NCBI RefSeq assembly: GCF_000016645.1
Contig: NC_009441.1
Location: forward strand, 3,658,001 to 3,722,000
DNA: 64,000 nucleotides
From: Flavobacterium johnsoniae UW101
GTDB taxonomy: Bacteria > Bacteroidota > Bacteroidia > Flavobacteriales > Flavobacteriaceae
Direction: 5' to 3'
Under the pieces are notes generated by a model. It was not told the DNA's origin. It was given only the letters and a program-made list of their open reading frames with translations, and searched no databases. The position numbers and the translations under genes were made by a program. Positions 25,032 through 34,794 of the stretch are shown piece after piece (positions within the stretch are counted from its first letter, which is position 1; each line of letters opens with the position of its first letter).

Positions 25032-27500
25032 TTATTGAAGAGGATTTATGATGTAAGATGTGCCTTTTTTGGTCTCAAATACAGCCGTATATCCAATAGA
25101 TGATTTCTCGCTTTTGATATTCAGTTTTTCAATTACAAAAGGTTCCGAAGATCTTATTTTACAAGTTCCTCCATTATTCGATACGATTTTAGTCTGGCTC
25201 ATTTTTCCGTCGTTCCATTTTATATTTACAGTGAAATTTCCTTTTGCCGTAATTCCTTTAATTTCGCCTTCTTTCCAATCGTCTGGTAAAGCAGGAAGCA
25301 AATGAATTTCATTGTTCTGACTCTGCATCAGCATCTCGATTACTCCTGCCGTTCCAGCAAAATTGCCATCGATCTGAAATGGCGGATGCGCATCAAAAAG
25401 ATTGGGATAACAGCCTCCTTGTCGTTTGTATTTTGGATCATTATCTTTTGTCAATCGCAGCTGATTCTTGAATAACTTATAAGCATGATTTCCGTCCAAA
25501 AGTCTCGCCCACATATTTACTTTCCATGCCAGACTCCAGCCTGTTCCGTCGTCTCCTCTTAATTCTAAAGTTTTCTTAGCTGCTGCGGCTAATTCTGGTG
25601 TGTTTAAAGGTGAAATTAAATTAGCAGGATGCAAGGCATACAAATGCGAGGTATGTCTGTGATGCGGGTCTTCGTCTTCAAAATCTTTATACCATTCCTG
25701 AAGCTGTCCTTTTGCGCCTATCTGAAAAGGTAATAATTGATTGGCTGCTTTATCAACTTTCTGTCTAAAATCAGCGTCGATATTTAGAATTTTAGAAGCT
25801 TGACTCGTATTTTCAAACAAATCTTTTATAATGCCAATATCCATTGTAGAAGCCGTTGTTACTACGCCTCCTTTTTTTCCGTCATAGAAATATTTATTTT
25901 CTGGAGAAGTCGATGGCATCGTAACTAAATAGCCGTTTTTGTCTTGTTGCAACCAGTCTAAACTAAATTCTGCGGCGCCTTTTATAATTGGATATACTTT
26001 TTTAAGATATTCTGTGTCGCCTGTATATTGATAATGTTCCCATAAATGTCTGCTTAACCAGTTAGCTCCCATATACCAGTTGGCCCACATTGGATCTCCT
26101 TTTCCAAAATCGCCGACAGGATTTGTCGTTGCCCAGATGTCTGAGTTATGATGCAAAACCCAGCCGTTGGCATGATAATAACTTTTGGCAGTTTCGGCTC
26201 CTGTTACAGAAACATTTTTTACAAAATCGTCAAGCGGAAAAAACAATTCTGATAAACTTGCCGATTCAACAGGCCAATAATTCATCTGCAAATTGATATT
26301 GGTTGTATAATTACTGCTCCACGGCGCACGCAATTTATTGTTCCAGATTCCCTGTAAATTGGCTGGTGCGTTGTGTGTACGCGATGAAGAAATCAATAAA
26401 TAACGTCCGTATTGAAAAAATAAAGCTTCTAATCCAGCATCTTTTTCTCCTTTGGCATATTGTTCCAAACGAATATCAGTTGGAAGATTGGATTTATGGG
26501 TTTCTTTTTCATTCAATTGTAAAGAAACTCTATTGAAGAATTTTTGAAAATCCTGAAGATGTTCTTTAACTAAAATATCATATTTTTTGACTGATGCTTT
26601 TTTAATTGGGTTTTCAGCAAAAGCATGTTCGTCTTTTCCCTGACTGTCGGGACATTTATCAAATCCGTTGAAACTGGTTGCAGCCGAGATAAAAAGTACT
26701 ATTTCTGAAGCATTTTTAATCACTATTTTGTTTCCTTCATAACTTACCGTTCCGTCTTTTACAATTGGTTTTACGATTAATTCAAAACGCATTCCGCGGC
26801 ATCCAGCTGGATCGTCATAAATAACAGGCTCTTTATTGTAATCAATATAATTCGGATCGGCATGTGAAGGCGCTTTTCCTTTTAAAACCAATGACTGATT
26901 TTGTATTTCTTTTTGATTTTTTAAAAGACTGGAAGCGTCAATTGAAACCGAAAGTTTTTTCAGCTGGTCTGCCGAAAGTTTCATTACAATACATTTCGCA
27001 GGCGCCGATGCAAAGATTTCTCTTTTATAATTTACGCCGTCGGCTTTAAAATTAGTCACTGCTAATCCAGTTTGAATGTCCAGACTTCTATTGTAAAAAT
27101 CCGTTTTTTTGCTGCCTAAATCCTGCGTTAGTAAAAGATCTCCCAAAGGCATAAAACTTTCACTATAAGCGCCCTGCATATTTTTGGTCAGATTATAAGC
27201 TTTGTCAAAATCTTCCGCTTTAAGGGCTTCTCTAATTAGAGCCAGATTTTGAAATGCATTTGGATTTACATTTTTCTGAACAGGTCCGCCGCTCCATAAA
27301 GTCGCTTCGTTTAATTGAATTAATTCTGAATCTACGCGACCAAAAACCATTGCGCCAAGCGTTCCGTTTCCAATTGGCAGAGCTTCTGTCCATTCAACCG
27401 CAGGCTGATTGTATTGCAGTTTTAAATCCTGCGCGTAACCAGAAAATCCGGCAATTACAGAAATAAAAACAAAACCCTTTCTTAAAAAATTATGCAGCAT
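25032..27500 (-). CDS. GH95 glycosidase (alpha-L-fucosidase / alpha-L-galactosidase family)
   Basis: The 822-residue exported protein has an N-terminal beta-sandwich (EWTEALPIGNGTLGAMVFGR) and an (alpha/alpha)6 barrel. Visible GH95 catalytic elements are TTNINLQMNYWP with the paired Asn (N401, N403), STSPENKYF (E534) and QIDGNFAGTAG (D711). These match the Glu/Asp and Asn pair of characterised alpha-1,2-fucosidases. The family also removes alpha-L-galactose from plant glycans. It sits between GH51 and GH2 in one same-strand run. Confidence 0.9.
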   Translation of the reverse strand: MLHNFLRKGFVFISVIAGFSGYAQDLKLQYNQPAVEWTEALPIGNGTLGAMVFGRVDSELIQLNEATLWSGGPVQKNVNPNAFQNLALIREALKAEDFDKAYNLTKNMQGAYSESFMPLGDLLLTQDLGSKKTDFYNRSLDIQTGLAVTNFKADGVNYKREIFASAPAKCIVMKLSADQLKKLSVSIDASSLLKNQKEIQNQSLVLKGKAPSHADPNYIDYNKEPVIYDDPAGCRGMRFELIVKPIVKDGTVSYEGNKIVIKNASEIVLFISAATSFNGFDKCPDSQGKDEHAFAENPIKKASVKKYDILVKEHLQDFQKFFNRVSLQLNEKETHKSNLPTDIRLEQYAKGEKDAGLEALFFQYGRYLLISSSRTHNAPANLQGIWNNKLRAPWSSNYTTNINLQMNYWPVESASLSELFFPLDDFVKNVSVTGAETAKSYYHANGWVLHHNSDIWATTNPVGDFGKGDPMWANWYMGANWLSRHLWEHYQYTGDTEYLKKVYPIIKGAAEFSLDWLQQDKNGYLVTMPSTSPENKYFYDGKKGGVVTTASTMDIGIIKDLFENTSQASKILNIDADFRQKVDKAANQLLPFQIGAKGQLQEWYKDFEDEDPHHRHTSHLYALHPANLISPLNTPELAAAAKKTLELRGDDGTGWSLAWKVNMWARLLDGNHAYKLFKNQLRLTKDNDPKYKRQGGCYPNLFDAHPPFQIDGNFAGTAGVIEMLMQSQNNEIHLLPALPDDWKEGEIKGITAKGNFTVNIKWNDGKMSQTKIVSNNGGTCKIRSSEPFVIEKLNIKSEKSSIGYTAVFETKKGTSYIINPLQ

Positions 27501-27510
27501 GTATCTTTAA

Positions 27511-27563
27511 TTAATGATTTATAATTGATAATTGATAATTGATAATTTATAATTTATAATTAA
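27511..27563. repeat. AT-only tandem repeat
   Basis: The units ATAATTG, ATAATTT repeat about seven times between the GH51 stop and the GH95 start region (roughly 50 bp). This is low-complexity spacing, with no coding or regulatory signal seen. Confidence 0.6.
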
Positions 27564-29549
27564 TTAAATCGTTTTCAATTTCAAAACAGTAACAGAATAA
27601 GCAGGAAGAGTCAATTGCTGACTTCCTTTTGTTACTTTATATTCGCTTTGTTTTGGACTTATTTTTCTAGGTTCTACAAACGTATTTTCATCTTGTAAAT
27701 TTCCACTTGCTAAGCTGATTACACTTCCTTTTGAACCTAATTTAGCTCCTTTTAAATCAATACTTACTTCTTGGTTTGTTGCGGCAGTATTAACCAGTTT
27801 CACAATTATTTCTTTAGAATTTACATCTTTTACAGCCGAAGCGTATAAATTGTTCTGACCAATTAAAGCTTTGCCGTCCTGTGTAATGCTTAACAAATCT
27901 GTTCCTTTATTGGTTGAGAACAATTGCTGCACATAATAATTTGCAGAACCATATGACTGCAGATTATTAAACCAAATCATATCCGGTGTCCATTGCCAGG
28001 CGTCTTCATGAGCCATTAAAGGTGCATACGAAGTCATATTAACCACTTCTGCATTTCGTTCTAATCCCGTCATAAAAGCGGCTTCAGAAAACGCACATTC
28101 CCAATTGTTTCTGTTATTCGGATTCGCTCCTGAAACACTTTGCGCCGCATATTCTCCAGCAAATATTTTCGGCCCTTTTCTGTCGTAATTATCATAACGT
28201 CCGGCATTTTCTCTAAACCATTTCGGACTTTCGTAATAATGCTCGTCTATCAATTCTGCGTTCAGTTTTTTTAGTTCTGTCATCGCATAATCAAAATGTT
28301 CTCCTTTTGGAGAAGGTCCAGTTCCAGAAACAATTATGATTTTTGGATATTTTGCTTTTATAGCTTTTTCAAAAACTTTGTATCGGTCAATATAGTCTTT
28401 CCCCCATTGCTCATTTCCAACTCCGATATATTTTAGATTAAATGGTTTTGGATGTCCCATATCTGAGCGGAGTTTTCCCCATTTTGTGCTCACATCGCTA
28501 TTTGCAAATTCAATCAAATCTAAAGCATCCTGAATATACGGATCGAGTTCATCCATAGGAGCTAATTCTCCAGTATTATATTGACAAGCCATACCGCAGC
28601 TTAAAATTGGAAGCGGTTCTGCTCCAATATCTTCTGAAAGCTGGAAATATTCAAAAAATCCCAATCCGAAACTTTGGAAATAATCAGGTGTTTGTTTGTG
28701 GTTGAATTCGACATTCCAGCGGTTCATCATTGTTTTTCTTTCCTCAACATCTCCAACCGATTTTTTCCATTGATAACGATCTGACAGCGTTCTCCCTTCG
28801 ACAATACATCCTCCCGGAAAACGCAAAAAACCTGGTTTTACATCATACAAAAGCTGTACAAGATCTTTACGAAGTCCGTTTTTTCTATTTTTCCAAGTAT
28901 CTTCGGGAAACAGCGAAACCATATCCAGATCAATAGTTCCGTTTCCTTCAAAAGTGATTTTTAGTTTTGCTTTTGCTTCGGTTTCAACAGCTGTAAACTG
29001 CGAAGTATAATTAGTCCATTGCTCTGATTTTGGAACAATGCTCGTTTCGCCAATTATTTTTTGATCTTTATTAATTAACTGAAAAATGATTTTTTTTATC
29101 GCTCCATTATGATTGGCGACTTTTAAAGAAAGGTTGTATTTCGCATCTTTCTTTACTCCCATTCCTCTAAATCCTTCATTGATCAAAGTATATCCTTTAT
29201 CATTGTTGATTTCAACCCTGCAAAAATTAGAATTGTTTTTTTCCTTCGAAAGATTAATTGGCAAAGCACTGCCTGATTCTTTGTTCAAAGAAGACCTTTT
29301 GGTATTCGGCTGTTCCCATCCCATCATTGGTTTATCAAATTCAAAAGAGCGGTTTTTAATCATTTCGGCATATAATCCGCCATCTGCAGCAAAATTGATA
29401 TCCTCAAAAAACAGTCCGAACATAGTGGGCTGGATTTTAGTAATCGTTTTAGAAGCATCAACTTCTAAATTCGCTTTTTGTGCATTTGTATAAAGACTGC
29501 TCAACAATAAACAGCCAAAAATGGATTTAGAAAGGAAGTTATTTTTCAT
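27564..29549 (-). CDS. GH51 alpha-L-arabinofuranosidase with inserted carbohydrate-binding-like domain
   Basis: The 661-residue exported protein begins with the family motif (PTMFGLFFEDINFAADGGLY). It has a CBM4/9-like beta-sandwich (about 80-215), a TIM barrel with FLRFPGGCIVEG, acid/base Glu in YIGVGNEQWG (E380) and nucleophile in KIFAGEYAAQ (E466), and a C-terminal beta domain. It should release terminal alpha-L-arabinofuranose in the periplasm. The insertion makes it longer than intracellular GH51 enzymes, which is usual for secreted ones. Confidence 0.9.
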   Translation of the reverse strand: MKNNFLSKSIFGCLLLSSLYTNAQKANLEVDASKTITKIQPTMFGLFFEDINFAADGGLYAEMIKNRSFEFDKPMMGWEQPNTKRSSLNKESGSALPINLSKEKNNSNFCRVEINNDKGYTLINEGFRGMGVKKDAKYNLSLKVANHNGAIKKIIFQLINKDQKIIGETSIVPKSEQWTNYTSQFTAVETEAKAKLKITFEGNGTIDLDMVSLFPEDTWKNRKNGLRKDLVQLLYDVKPGFLRFPGGCIVEGRTLSDRYQWKKSVGDVEERKTMMNRWNVEFNHKQTPDYFQSFGLGFFEYFQLSEDIGAEPLPILSCGMACQYNTGELAPMDELDPYIQDALDLIEFANSDVSTKWGKLRSDMGHPKPFNLKYIGVGNEQWGKDYIDRYKVFEKAIKAKYPKIIIVSGTGPSPKGEHFDYAMTELKKLNAELIDEHYYESPKWFRENAGRYDNYDRKGPKIFAGEYAAQSVSGANPNNRNNWECAFSEAAFMTGLERNAEVVNMTSYAPLMAHEDAWQWTPDMIWFNNLQSYGSANYYVQQLFSTNKGTDLLSITQDGKALIGQNNLYASAVKDVNSKEIIVKLVNTAATNQEVSIDLKGAKLGSKGSVISLASGNLQDENTFVEPRKISPKQSEYKVTKGSQQLTLPAYSVTVLKLKTI

Positions 29550-29573
29550 AGTTTTTTGGAAATAGTCAAATCT

Positions 29574-31013
29574 TTATTTTTTTACGGCTTCTAATTTTTC
29601 AGGAAAAGCGGCCTGTCCGTCTAAATTAGTAATAATTAAAGAATCTACATTTTTACTTTCGACAGCATATTTAAAATAATCTGGTTTGTTTTTTCCCCAT
29701 TGTACAGTACAGTTTTGAACCTTAATACGTTCTGCATTTTCAAAATAAAATCCAGAAGTACTTCCTTTTACAAAACCTTCAACATTAGCCGGACGTCTGT
29801 CATATAATCCTCCCGGAAAAGAAGTCGTTTTATCCATAAAAACACTCACATTATCAAAAACTATATTCTGGATTTTGTCTTTAGATTCGCCGCTTACAAA
29901 CACGCCATTTTCTCCAGTACACTGAATATTAGAAAAATAGATATTTTTGATTTCGCCCACTTTCCCTTCAGTCGCACCTTTCGGAAAACGCCAGTTCGCA
30001 TCTTTATGATTTCCTTTTGCTCTGCTAAAAGCTGTTACATAAATCGGTTCTGCTTTTCCCCACCAGGTATCTGTATTTAATTTGCTTTCAACAATAATAT
30101 TGGAGAAAATAACATCGCTTACAGTTCCTTCATCACGATTCTGAATTCCTAAAGCGCGATTACTGTTTTTAATGATACAATTGTTGAAAACGACTTGTCG
30201 AATCGCATCCATATTTTCCGAACCAATTTTAATGGCGCAGCTGCTGCTAGTCATGGTACAATTGGTTACGGTAATATTTTCGCAGGCACCGAATTCTTCA
30301 AACTCTCTGCGGTTTTTTAAACAAATACAATCGTCACCGCTTTCGATATAACAATCGCTGATTCTAACATTTTTAGAATGATCCAAATCTATTCCGTCGC
30401 TATTGCGGACTTTCAAGCTGTTCAATAAAGTAATCCCGCTGATTACAACATCGTTACAGCCCACTAAATGAATCGTCCAATACGCTGAATTTCCGATATG
30501 CACATCATGAATTCTAATATTTTTACCGCCGATAATTGTCAAAACGTGAGGTCTTGGATCTAAAACATTAAAAGGTTTCAGTACATAAGCATCTTCTTGT
30601 TCTTCGCCCATAAAAGAGATTCCGTTTCCGTCAATTTTGCCGCTGCCGCTAATGGTAAAATCCTCAATATTTTCTCCTCCAATCCAAATCGTTCCTTCTC
30701 CGGGATTGGTTCTAAAAGCGCTTTTGGTATATAATTTCTCATCTGGACTTGCCAATAATTTTGCTCCGGCTTCGATATGTAAATCTACTTTTGATTTTAC
30801 ATCAAACGGTCCAGCCAAAAACGTAAACGGTGCCGGAATTAAAACTCTTCCTCCTGTTTTACTGCATTCATCAATTGCTTTTTGAATCGCTGCTGCATCG
30901 TTCGTTTTTCCGTCTCCTTTTGCACCGTACTTTTTAACGTCGTAGATTTTCTGCGCAGAAACAGTTAAGGAAATACAGAAAATTAGGATCGCGATTATGG
31001 ATTTCTTTTTCAT
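29574..31013 (-). CDS. GH28 polygalacturonase-family enzyme (first of two)
   Basis: From ATG 31013 the protein has 479 residues with a signal peptide ending at VSAQ. I prefer this start to 31037 because the extra eight residues precede the signal charge cluster. It is a parallel beta-helix (DVKKYGAKGDGKTNDAAAIQ at the start). The catalytic Asp set of GH28 appears as NSDGIDLD (204-211) and SGDDCICLKN (226-228). The usual GHG motif is replaced by SCAIKIGSE. GH28 members hydrolyse alpha-galacturonide bonds, mostly exo-acting in this clade. The locus has no lyase or rhamnosidase, so the exact uronide linkage is open. Confidence 0.8.
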   Translation of the reverse strand: MKKKSIIAILIFCISLTVSAQKIYDVKKYGAKGDGKTNDAAAIQKAIDECSKTGGRVLIPAPFTFLAGPFDVKSKVDLHIEAGAKLLASPDEKLYTKSAFRTNPGEGTIWIGGENIEDFTISGSGKIDGNGISFMGEEQEDAYVLKPFNVLDPRPHVLTIIGGKNIRIHDVHIGNSAYWTIHLVGCNDVVISGITLLNSLKVRNSDGIDLDHSKNVRISDCYIESGDDCICLKNRREFEEFGACENITVTNCTMTSSSCAIKIGSENMDAIRQVVFNNCIIKNSNRALGIQNRDEGTVSDVIFSNIIVESKLNTDTWWGKAEPIYVTAFSRAKGNHKDANWRFPKGATEGKVGEIKNIYFSNIQCTGENGVFVSGESKDKIQNIVFDNVSVFMDKTTSFPGGLYDRRPANVEGFVKGSTSGFYFENAERIKVQNCTVQWGKNKPDYFKYAVESKNVDSLIITNLDGQAAFPEKLEAVKK

Positions 31014-31049
31014 TTTATTTTTGTTTATTAAAACCAATTGGTCTGATTA

Positions 31050-31190
31050 ATATTAAACACATAGAAACATAGTTATTCTTTGGCTAAAAAGGCGTTTCAC
31101 TTGCATCAATACACATAGGTATGTGTGAAAAACTAGTTTTTTTAAAACTCTTCTTTATTTTTTATTCTATGTTTCTATGTGTTTATTAAT
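31050..31190. repeat. MITE-like palindromic repeat, copy A
   Basis: The terminal arms AAACACATAGAAACATAG and CTATGTTTCTATGTGTTT are exact reverse complements, with internal TTTCACTTGCATCAATACAC and a second small palindrome (ACACATAGGTATGTGT). Two more copies occur at 34633-34776 and 39209-39347, each in a gap between genes of the locus. It has no coding capacity. Confidence 0.8.
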
Positions 31191-31224
31191 AGATTATTTA
31201 AAATCTTCATTTGTTTAAATCTGA

Positions 31225-32754
31225 TTACTTTGAAGGCAATTCAAACTTATTTTGCTCTGGTTCGATTTTTCTTTTTAAAGATTCGCTGTCCAAATTGCTT
31301 GATAAAACATCTTTAAAAACAATTTGATTTATTTTATCAGAAGGAACATCAATAGTTTTCATTGTCAAATCTTTCACATCATCAAAAACAAAAGCGGGAC
31401 GGAAATCTTCTTTATCCAAAACTAATTTGATATTTTTCATCTGGATTCCGTGTACGTGGCGCACATAAAATCCCCAGGAAGGCAGTTCTCCAAACATCGT
31501 AAATTCAGGATAGCCGTTTATGTTTTCTTTTACATCTTTTAATCGGCTTAACGGATGATATGCCATTCCTTTTGAAGCTTTTCCTGGATAAATAATTTCA
31601 ATATTTTCTAAGGTCACATTTTCGATCAAATGTCCCGGAATTCCTGCAATCGAAGACGGAAACGGATTATGGAAATAATCAACTTCTGGTCCGCGCATAT
31701 CATAATCAATATCTGGACGCCCAAACGGAATCTGCACTTTTACATTCTTTACGGATACATTTTTGATATATCCAGCTTTTTCTCCATTTCGGTGTCCTAA
31801 ACGAATTAAAATTGCATTTCCAGTATTTACGGCTGTAATATCCGAAACTTTGATGTTTTCGATTTCAGCTCCGTCTACCGATTCGATCGCAACCGCCGAT
31901 CTAAAAGTGTCAAAAACTTTAATGTTTTCGATTGTAACGTTTTTAAAACTTCCGTAAGAACCTGTTCCAAATTTTACAGCATTGGCACTTGATCTAATGG
32001 TACAATTCCCAATATAAATATTGTTATTATGCAATCCCGGCACTTCAGATTTTAAACAGATTCCATCATCGGCAGCGTTTACATTACAATTGGTTATTCG
32101 GGCATTTTCGCAGCCGTCAAGGTCGATTCCGTCATTGTTCCAATACGCTCTGCTTTCTACTTTCATAAAATCAATGATAATGTTTTTGCATTCTCTAAAA
32201 CATTGTGTCCAGCCTGGGCTGTTTTTCAAGGTAATTTGAGTCATCGTAATCGAATCGCATTTTACAAACGAAATCAATTTTCCTCTTCCATCTTCAGGGC
32301 GCATTCTTCTGTAATTGTATTTTGGGTCAATTCGCACTCCTGTATGATGCAGACTGTCAATTGCCAAAGCTAATTCTCTTCCCTGTCCGTCTATAATTCC
32401 TTTTCCGTTTACCGCAATATTTTTGGAGTCGCTTGCAATAATAAAAGCACGAATTCCATCGTATTTTGGATAATCTTCCGGATTTGTGCTTCCAAGCAAA
32501 ATGGCACCTTCTTCAAAAAACAATTCCACGTCACTTTTTAAAACAATGCTTCCAGACAGAAATGTGCCTTTAGAAAAAAGAACTTTTCCGCCTTTACTTT
32601 TATTGGCTGCATCAATGGCTTTTTGGATTGCTTTTGTATTCAAAGTTTTTCCATCTCCTACAGCACCATATTTTTTAATATCAAATACTTTCTGTGCCGA
32701 AACAGATAAGGAAATACAAAATATCAACAGTACGATTTTAAAATTTATTTTCAT
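31225..32754 (-). CDS. GH28 polygalacturonase-family enzyme (second of two)
   Basis: The 509-residue exported parallel beta-helix protein starts FDIKKYGAVGDGKTLNTKAI. Catalytic Asp motifs are WNNDGIDLDGCEN (206-212) and AADDGICLKS (229-230), with GTGSYGS where other GH28 enzymes have GHGxSIGS. The N-terminal signal and tail differ from those of its neighbour, so the two are paralogues with probably distinct cleavage sites. It is transcribed just upstream of the first GH28 gene, with a MITE-like palindrome between them. Confidence 0.8.
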   Translation of the reverse strand: MKINFKIVLLIFCISLSVSAQKVFDIKKYGAVGDGKTLNTKAIQKAIDAANKSKGGKVLFSKGTFLSGSIVLKSDVELFFEEGAILLGSTNPEDYPKYDGIRAFIIASDSKNIAVNGKGIIDGQGRELALAIDSLHHTGVRIDPKYNYRRMRPEDGRGKLISFVKCDSITMTQITLKNSPGWTQCFRECKNIIIDFMKVESRAYWNNDGIDLDGCENARITNCNVNAADDGICLKSEVPGLHNNNIYIGNCTIRSSANAVKFGTGSYGSFKNVTIENIKVFDTFRSAVAIESVDGAEIENIKVSDITAVNTGNAILIRLGHRNGEKAGYIKNVSVKNVKVQIPFGRPDIDYDMRGPEVDYFHNPFPSSIAGIPGHLIENVTLENIEIIYPGKASKGMAYHPLSRLKDVKENINGYPEFTMFGELPSWGFYVRHVHGIQMKNIKLVLDKEDFRPAFVFDDVKDLTMKTIDVPSDKINQIVFKDVLSSNLDSESLKRKIEPEQNKFELPSK

Positions 32755-32795
32755 TGATTATCATTTTAATTTTTATTCTCGATAGTATTGCTAAG

Positions 32796-32894
32796 TTTTT
32801 CACGCAGATTTAAAAAGATTTAAGCAGATTCCACGGATTTTTTTAAAAGAAATTTAATTTAATCTGCCAAAATCTGCAGAATCTGCGTGAAAAA
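32796..32894. repeat. Palindromic intergenic repeat (CGCAGATT type)
   Basis: The arms TTTTTCACGCAGATT and AATCTGCGTGAAAAA are exact inverted copies about 70 bp apart, and interior segments such as TTTAAGCAGATT / AATCTGCCAAAATCTG echo them. It lies between the symporter stop and the second GH28 start. It is probably an interspersed repeat that folds strongly in RNA. Confidence 0.65.
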
Positions 32895-32930
32895 AATCCT
32901 TTCTAATCTTAAAATCTGTGGCAATAAAAT

Positions 32931-34568
32931 TTACCAGAAAACAGTATACAAAGCCACTAATATCCCGCTGATAATAAAGGAACCTACAATAAATTCAGAA
33001 GAGACTTTGAACATTGATTTATCTACATCTATTTTATGAATTTCAGACTCTTCCTCAGATGCTGGTTTTGCTAAACTAATACCAACCATTATGAATACAA
33101 TCATAAAGAAAACAATAGTCATTCTATCTAAAAATGGATAATCAGGGAAAGTACCTTCTGTCCACATCGGGAGGAATTTTAAAACCGCGGCAATTGGCAC
33201 TGTCAATAATGCGCCTGCGAGTCCAGCTGATGGTGTTGTTTTTTTCCAAAACATTCCCAATAAGAAAATCGCCAAAACGCCTGGAGAGAAAAAACCAACA
33301 TATTCCTGAATAAACTGATATGCCTGATCTAAAGTTTTTAATGCCGGCGCTACAAAAGCCGCGATAATCATACAAACTACAACACACCATCTTCCGGTAC
33401 GAACCAGTTTTTTTTCTGATGCCTGCGAATTGAAATATTTTTTATAAATATCTAAAGAAAAAATAGTCGAAATGCTATTGGCCTTTCCTGCTAAAGAAGC
33501 TACAATTGCCGCTGTTAAAGCTGCTAAAGCCACACCTTTTAATCCGGCAGGAAGCAAATTCATTAAAGTTGGATATGCATGATCTGGTTTTAAAACTCCT
33601 GCAGCATCAACCATTTCCTGTTGGAAAGCTCCATTTTGGTGCATTACAAACATGGCAATACCTGGCAAAACAGCAATAATTGGAACTAATAATTTTAGAA
33701 AAGCAGCAAATAAAATTCCTTTTCTTGCCGTTTTCAAATCGGCTCCTAAAGCTCTTTGAACAATATATTGATTACATCCCCAATAGGCCAGATTATTGAT
33801 TAACATTCCGCCCACTAAAACTGACATTCCCGGCAATTCATTATAATGCGGATTGGATTCGTCTAAAATCATATGTAGATGATCTGGCGCCTGATCTGCT
33901 ATCACAGCAAGACCTTTTAGAATATCTTTTCCAAAACCAAACTGATCTGAAAGTAAAGTCAATGCCAAATAAGTGGTTACTAATCCTCCAAGAATTAACA
34001 CAATAACCTGAAACATATCAGTATATCCTATGACTTTCATTCCTCCTAAAGTTACAATAACAGAGAATAAACTCAAACCGATAACACAAAACTGAAAGCT
34101 AACGGGCGCAATAGACGAAATTGCCAGAGCACCCAGATAAATGATAGAGGTAAGATTAACAAATACGTAAATCAACAGCCATATAATTGCCATAATAGTA
34201 CTTACGGTACCGCTGTATCTTTTGGCTAAAAACTGCGGCATTGTAAATATCTTATTCTTAAGATAAATGGGCAGGATAAACATTGCTACGATAATCAAAG
34301 TAGCGGCAGACATCCATTCGTAAGAAGCAATGGCAAGTCCGATGGCAAATCCCGAACCACTCATGCCAATAAAGTGTTCTGCTGAAATATTAGAAGCAAT
34401 CAGCGACGCTCCAATTGCCCACCAGGTAAGTGAGCCTTCGGCTAAAAAGTATTCGTTTGAACTGGTCGCTGCAGTTTTTTTGCTTCTGTAAATATACATT
34501 CCATAAGCCGTGACTATGACAAAATAAATAAAGAAAACAATGTAATCTGCGGTTTGTAATACATTCAT
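32931..34568 (-). CDS. Sodium/solute symporter (SSS/SGLT family)
   Basis: The 545-residue inner-membrane protein has about 14 hydrophobic segments. SNEYFLAEGSLTWWAIGASL, ASNISAEHFIGMSGSG and TMPQFLAKRYSG are hallmarks of the sodium/sugar symporter branch (vSGLT, SGLT, also the SMIT myo-inositol carriers). It would bring a released monosaccharide, or inositol, into the cytoplasm with sodium. Which one cannot be told from sequence. It is placed between the GH28 pair and the acetyltransferase-like gene, bounded by repeats. Confidence 0.85.
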   Translation of the reverse strand: MNVLQTADYIVFFIYFVIVTAYGMYIYRSKKTAATSSNEYFLAEGSLTWWAIGASLIASNISAEHFIGMSGSGFAIGLAIASYEWMSAATLIIVAMFILPIYLKNKIFTMPQFLAKRYSGTVSTIMAIIWLLIYVFVNLTSIIYLGALAISSIAPVSFQFCVIGLSLFSVIVTLGGMKVIGYTDMFQVIVLILGGLVTTYLALTLLSDQFGFGKDILKGLAVIADQAPDHLHMILDESNPHYNELPGMSVLVGGMLINNLAYWGCNQYIVQRALGADLKTARKGILFAAFLKLLVPIIAVLPGIAMFVMHQNGAFQQEMVDAAGVLKPDHAYPTLMNLLPAGLKGVALAALTAAIVASLAGKANSISTIFSLDIYKKYFNSQASEKKLVRTGRWCVVVCMIIAAFVAPALKTLDQAYQFIQEYVGFFSPGVLAIFLLGMFWKKTTPSAGLAGALLTVPIAAVLKFLPMWTEGTFPDYPFLDRMTIVFFMIVFIMVGISLAKPASEEESEIHKIDVDKSMFKVSSEFIVGSFIISGILVALYTVFW

Positions 34569-34632
34569 AATGTGTGGTTATTGTGTGGTTAGATAGTAAA
34601 ATGTATTTTTAAAATAGAGCTTAATAATTTTC

Positions 34633-34776
34633 AAACACATAGAAACATAGCTTTAGAAACTCTACAAAGGCATTTCATTTGTTATAAATTCGCATAGCTA
34701 TGTGTTAGAAACTAGTTTCTTATTATTCTCTTTTGTATTTTAATGCGTCATAAATCTCTATGTTTCTATGTGTTTA
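34633..34776. repeat. MITE-like palindromic repeat, copy B
   Basis: This has the same terminal arms as at 31050-31190 (AAACACATAGAAACATAG / CTATGTTTCTATGTGTTT) and the shared interior TGTGTTAGAAACTAGTTTCT. It lies between the symporter start and the end of the acetyltransferase-like gene. Confidence 0.8.
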
Positions 34777-34794
34777 AAAAATATATTAAGATTT

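Noticed and set aside
27511..27563. Tandem AT repeat as a regulatory or phase-variable tract
   Set aside because: It lies between two genes of the same run, away from any promoter box, and such AT tracts are common in this genus.
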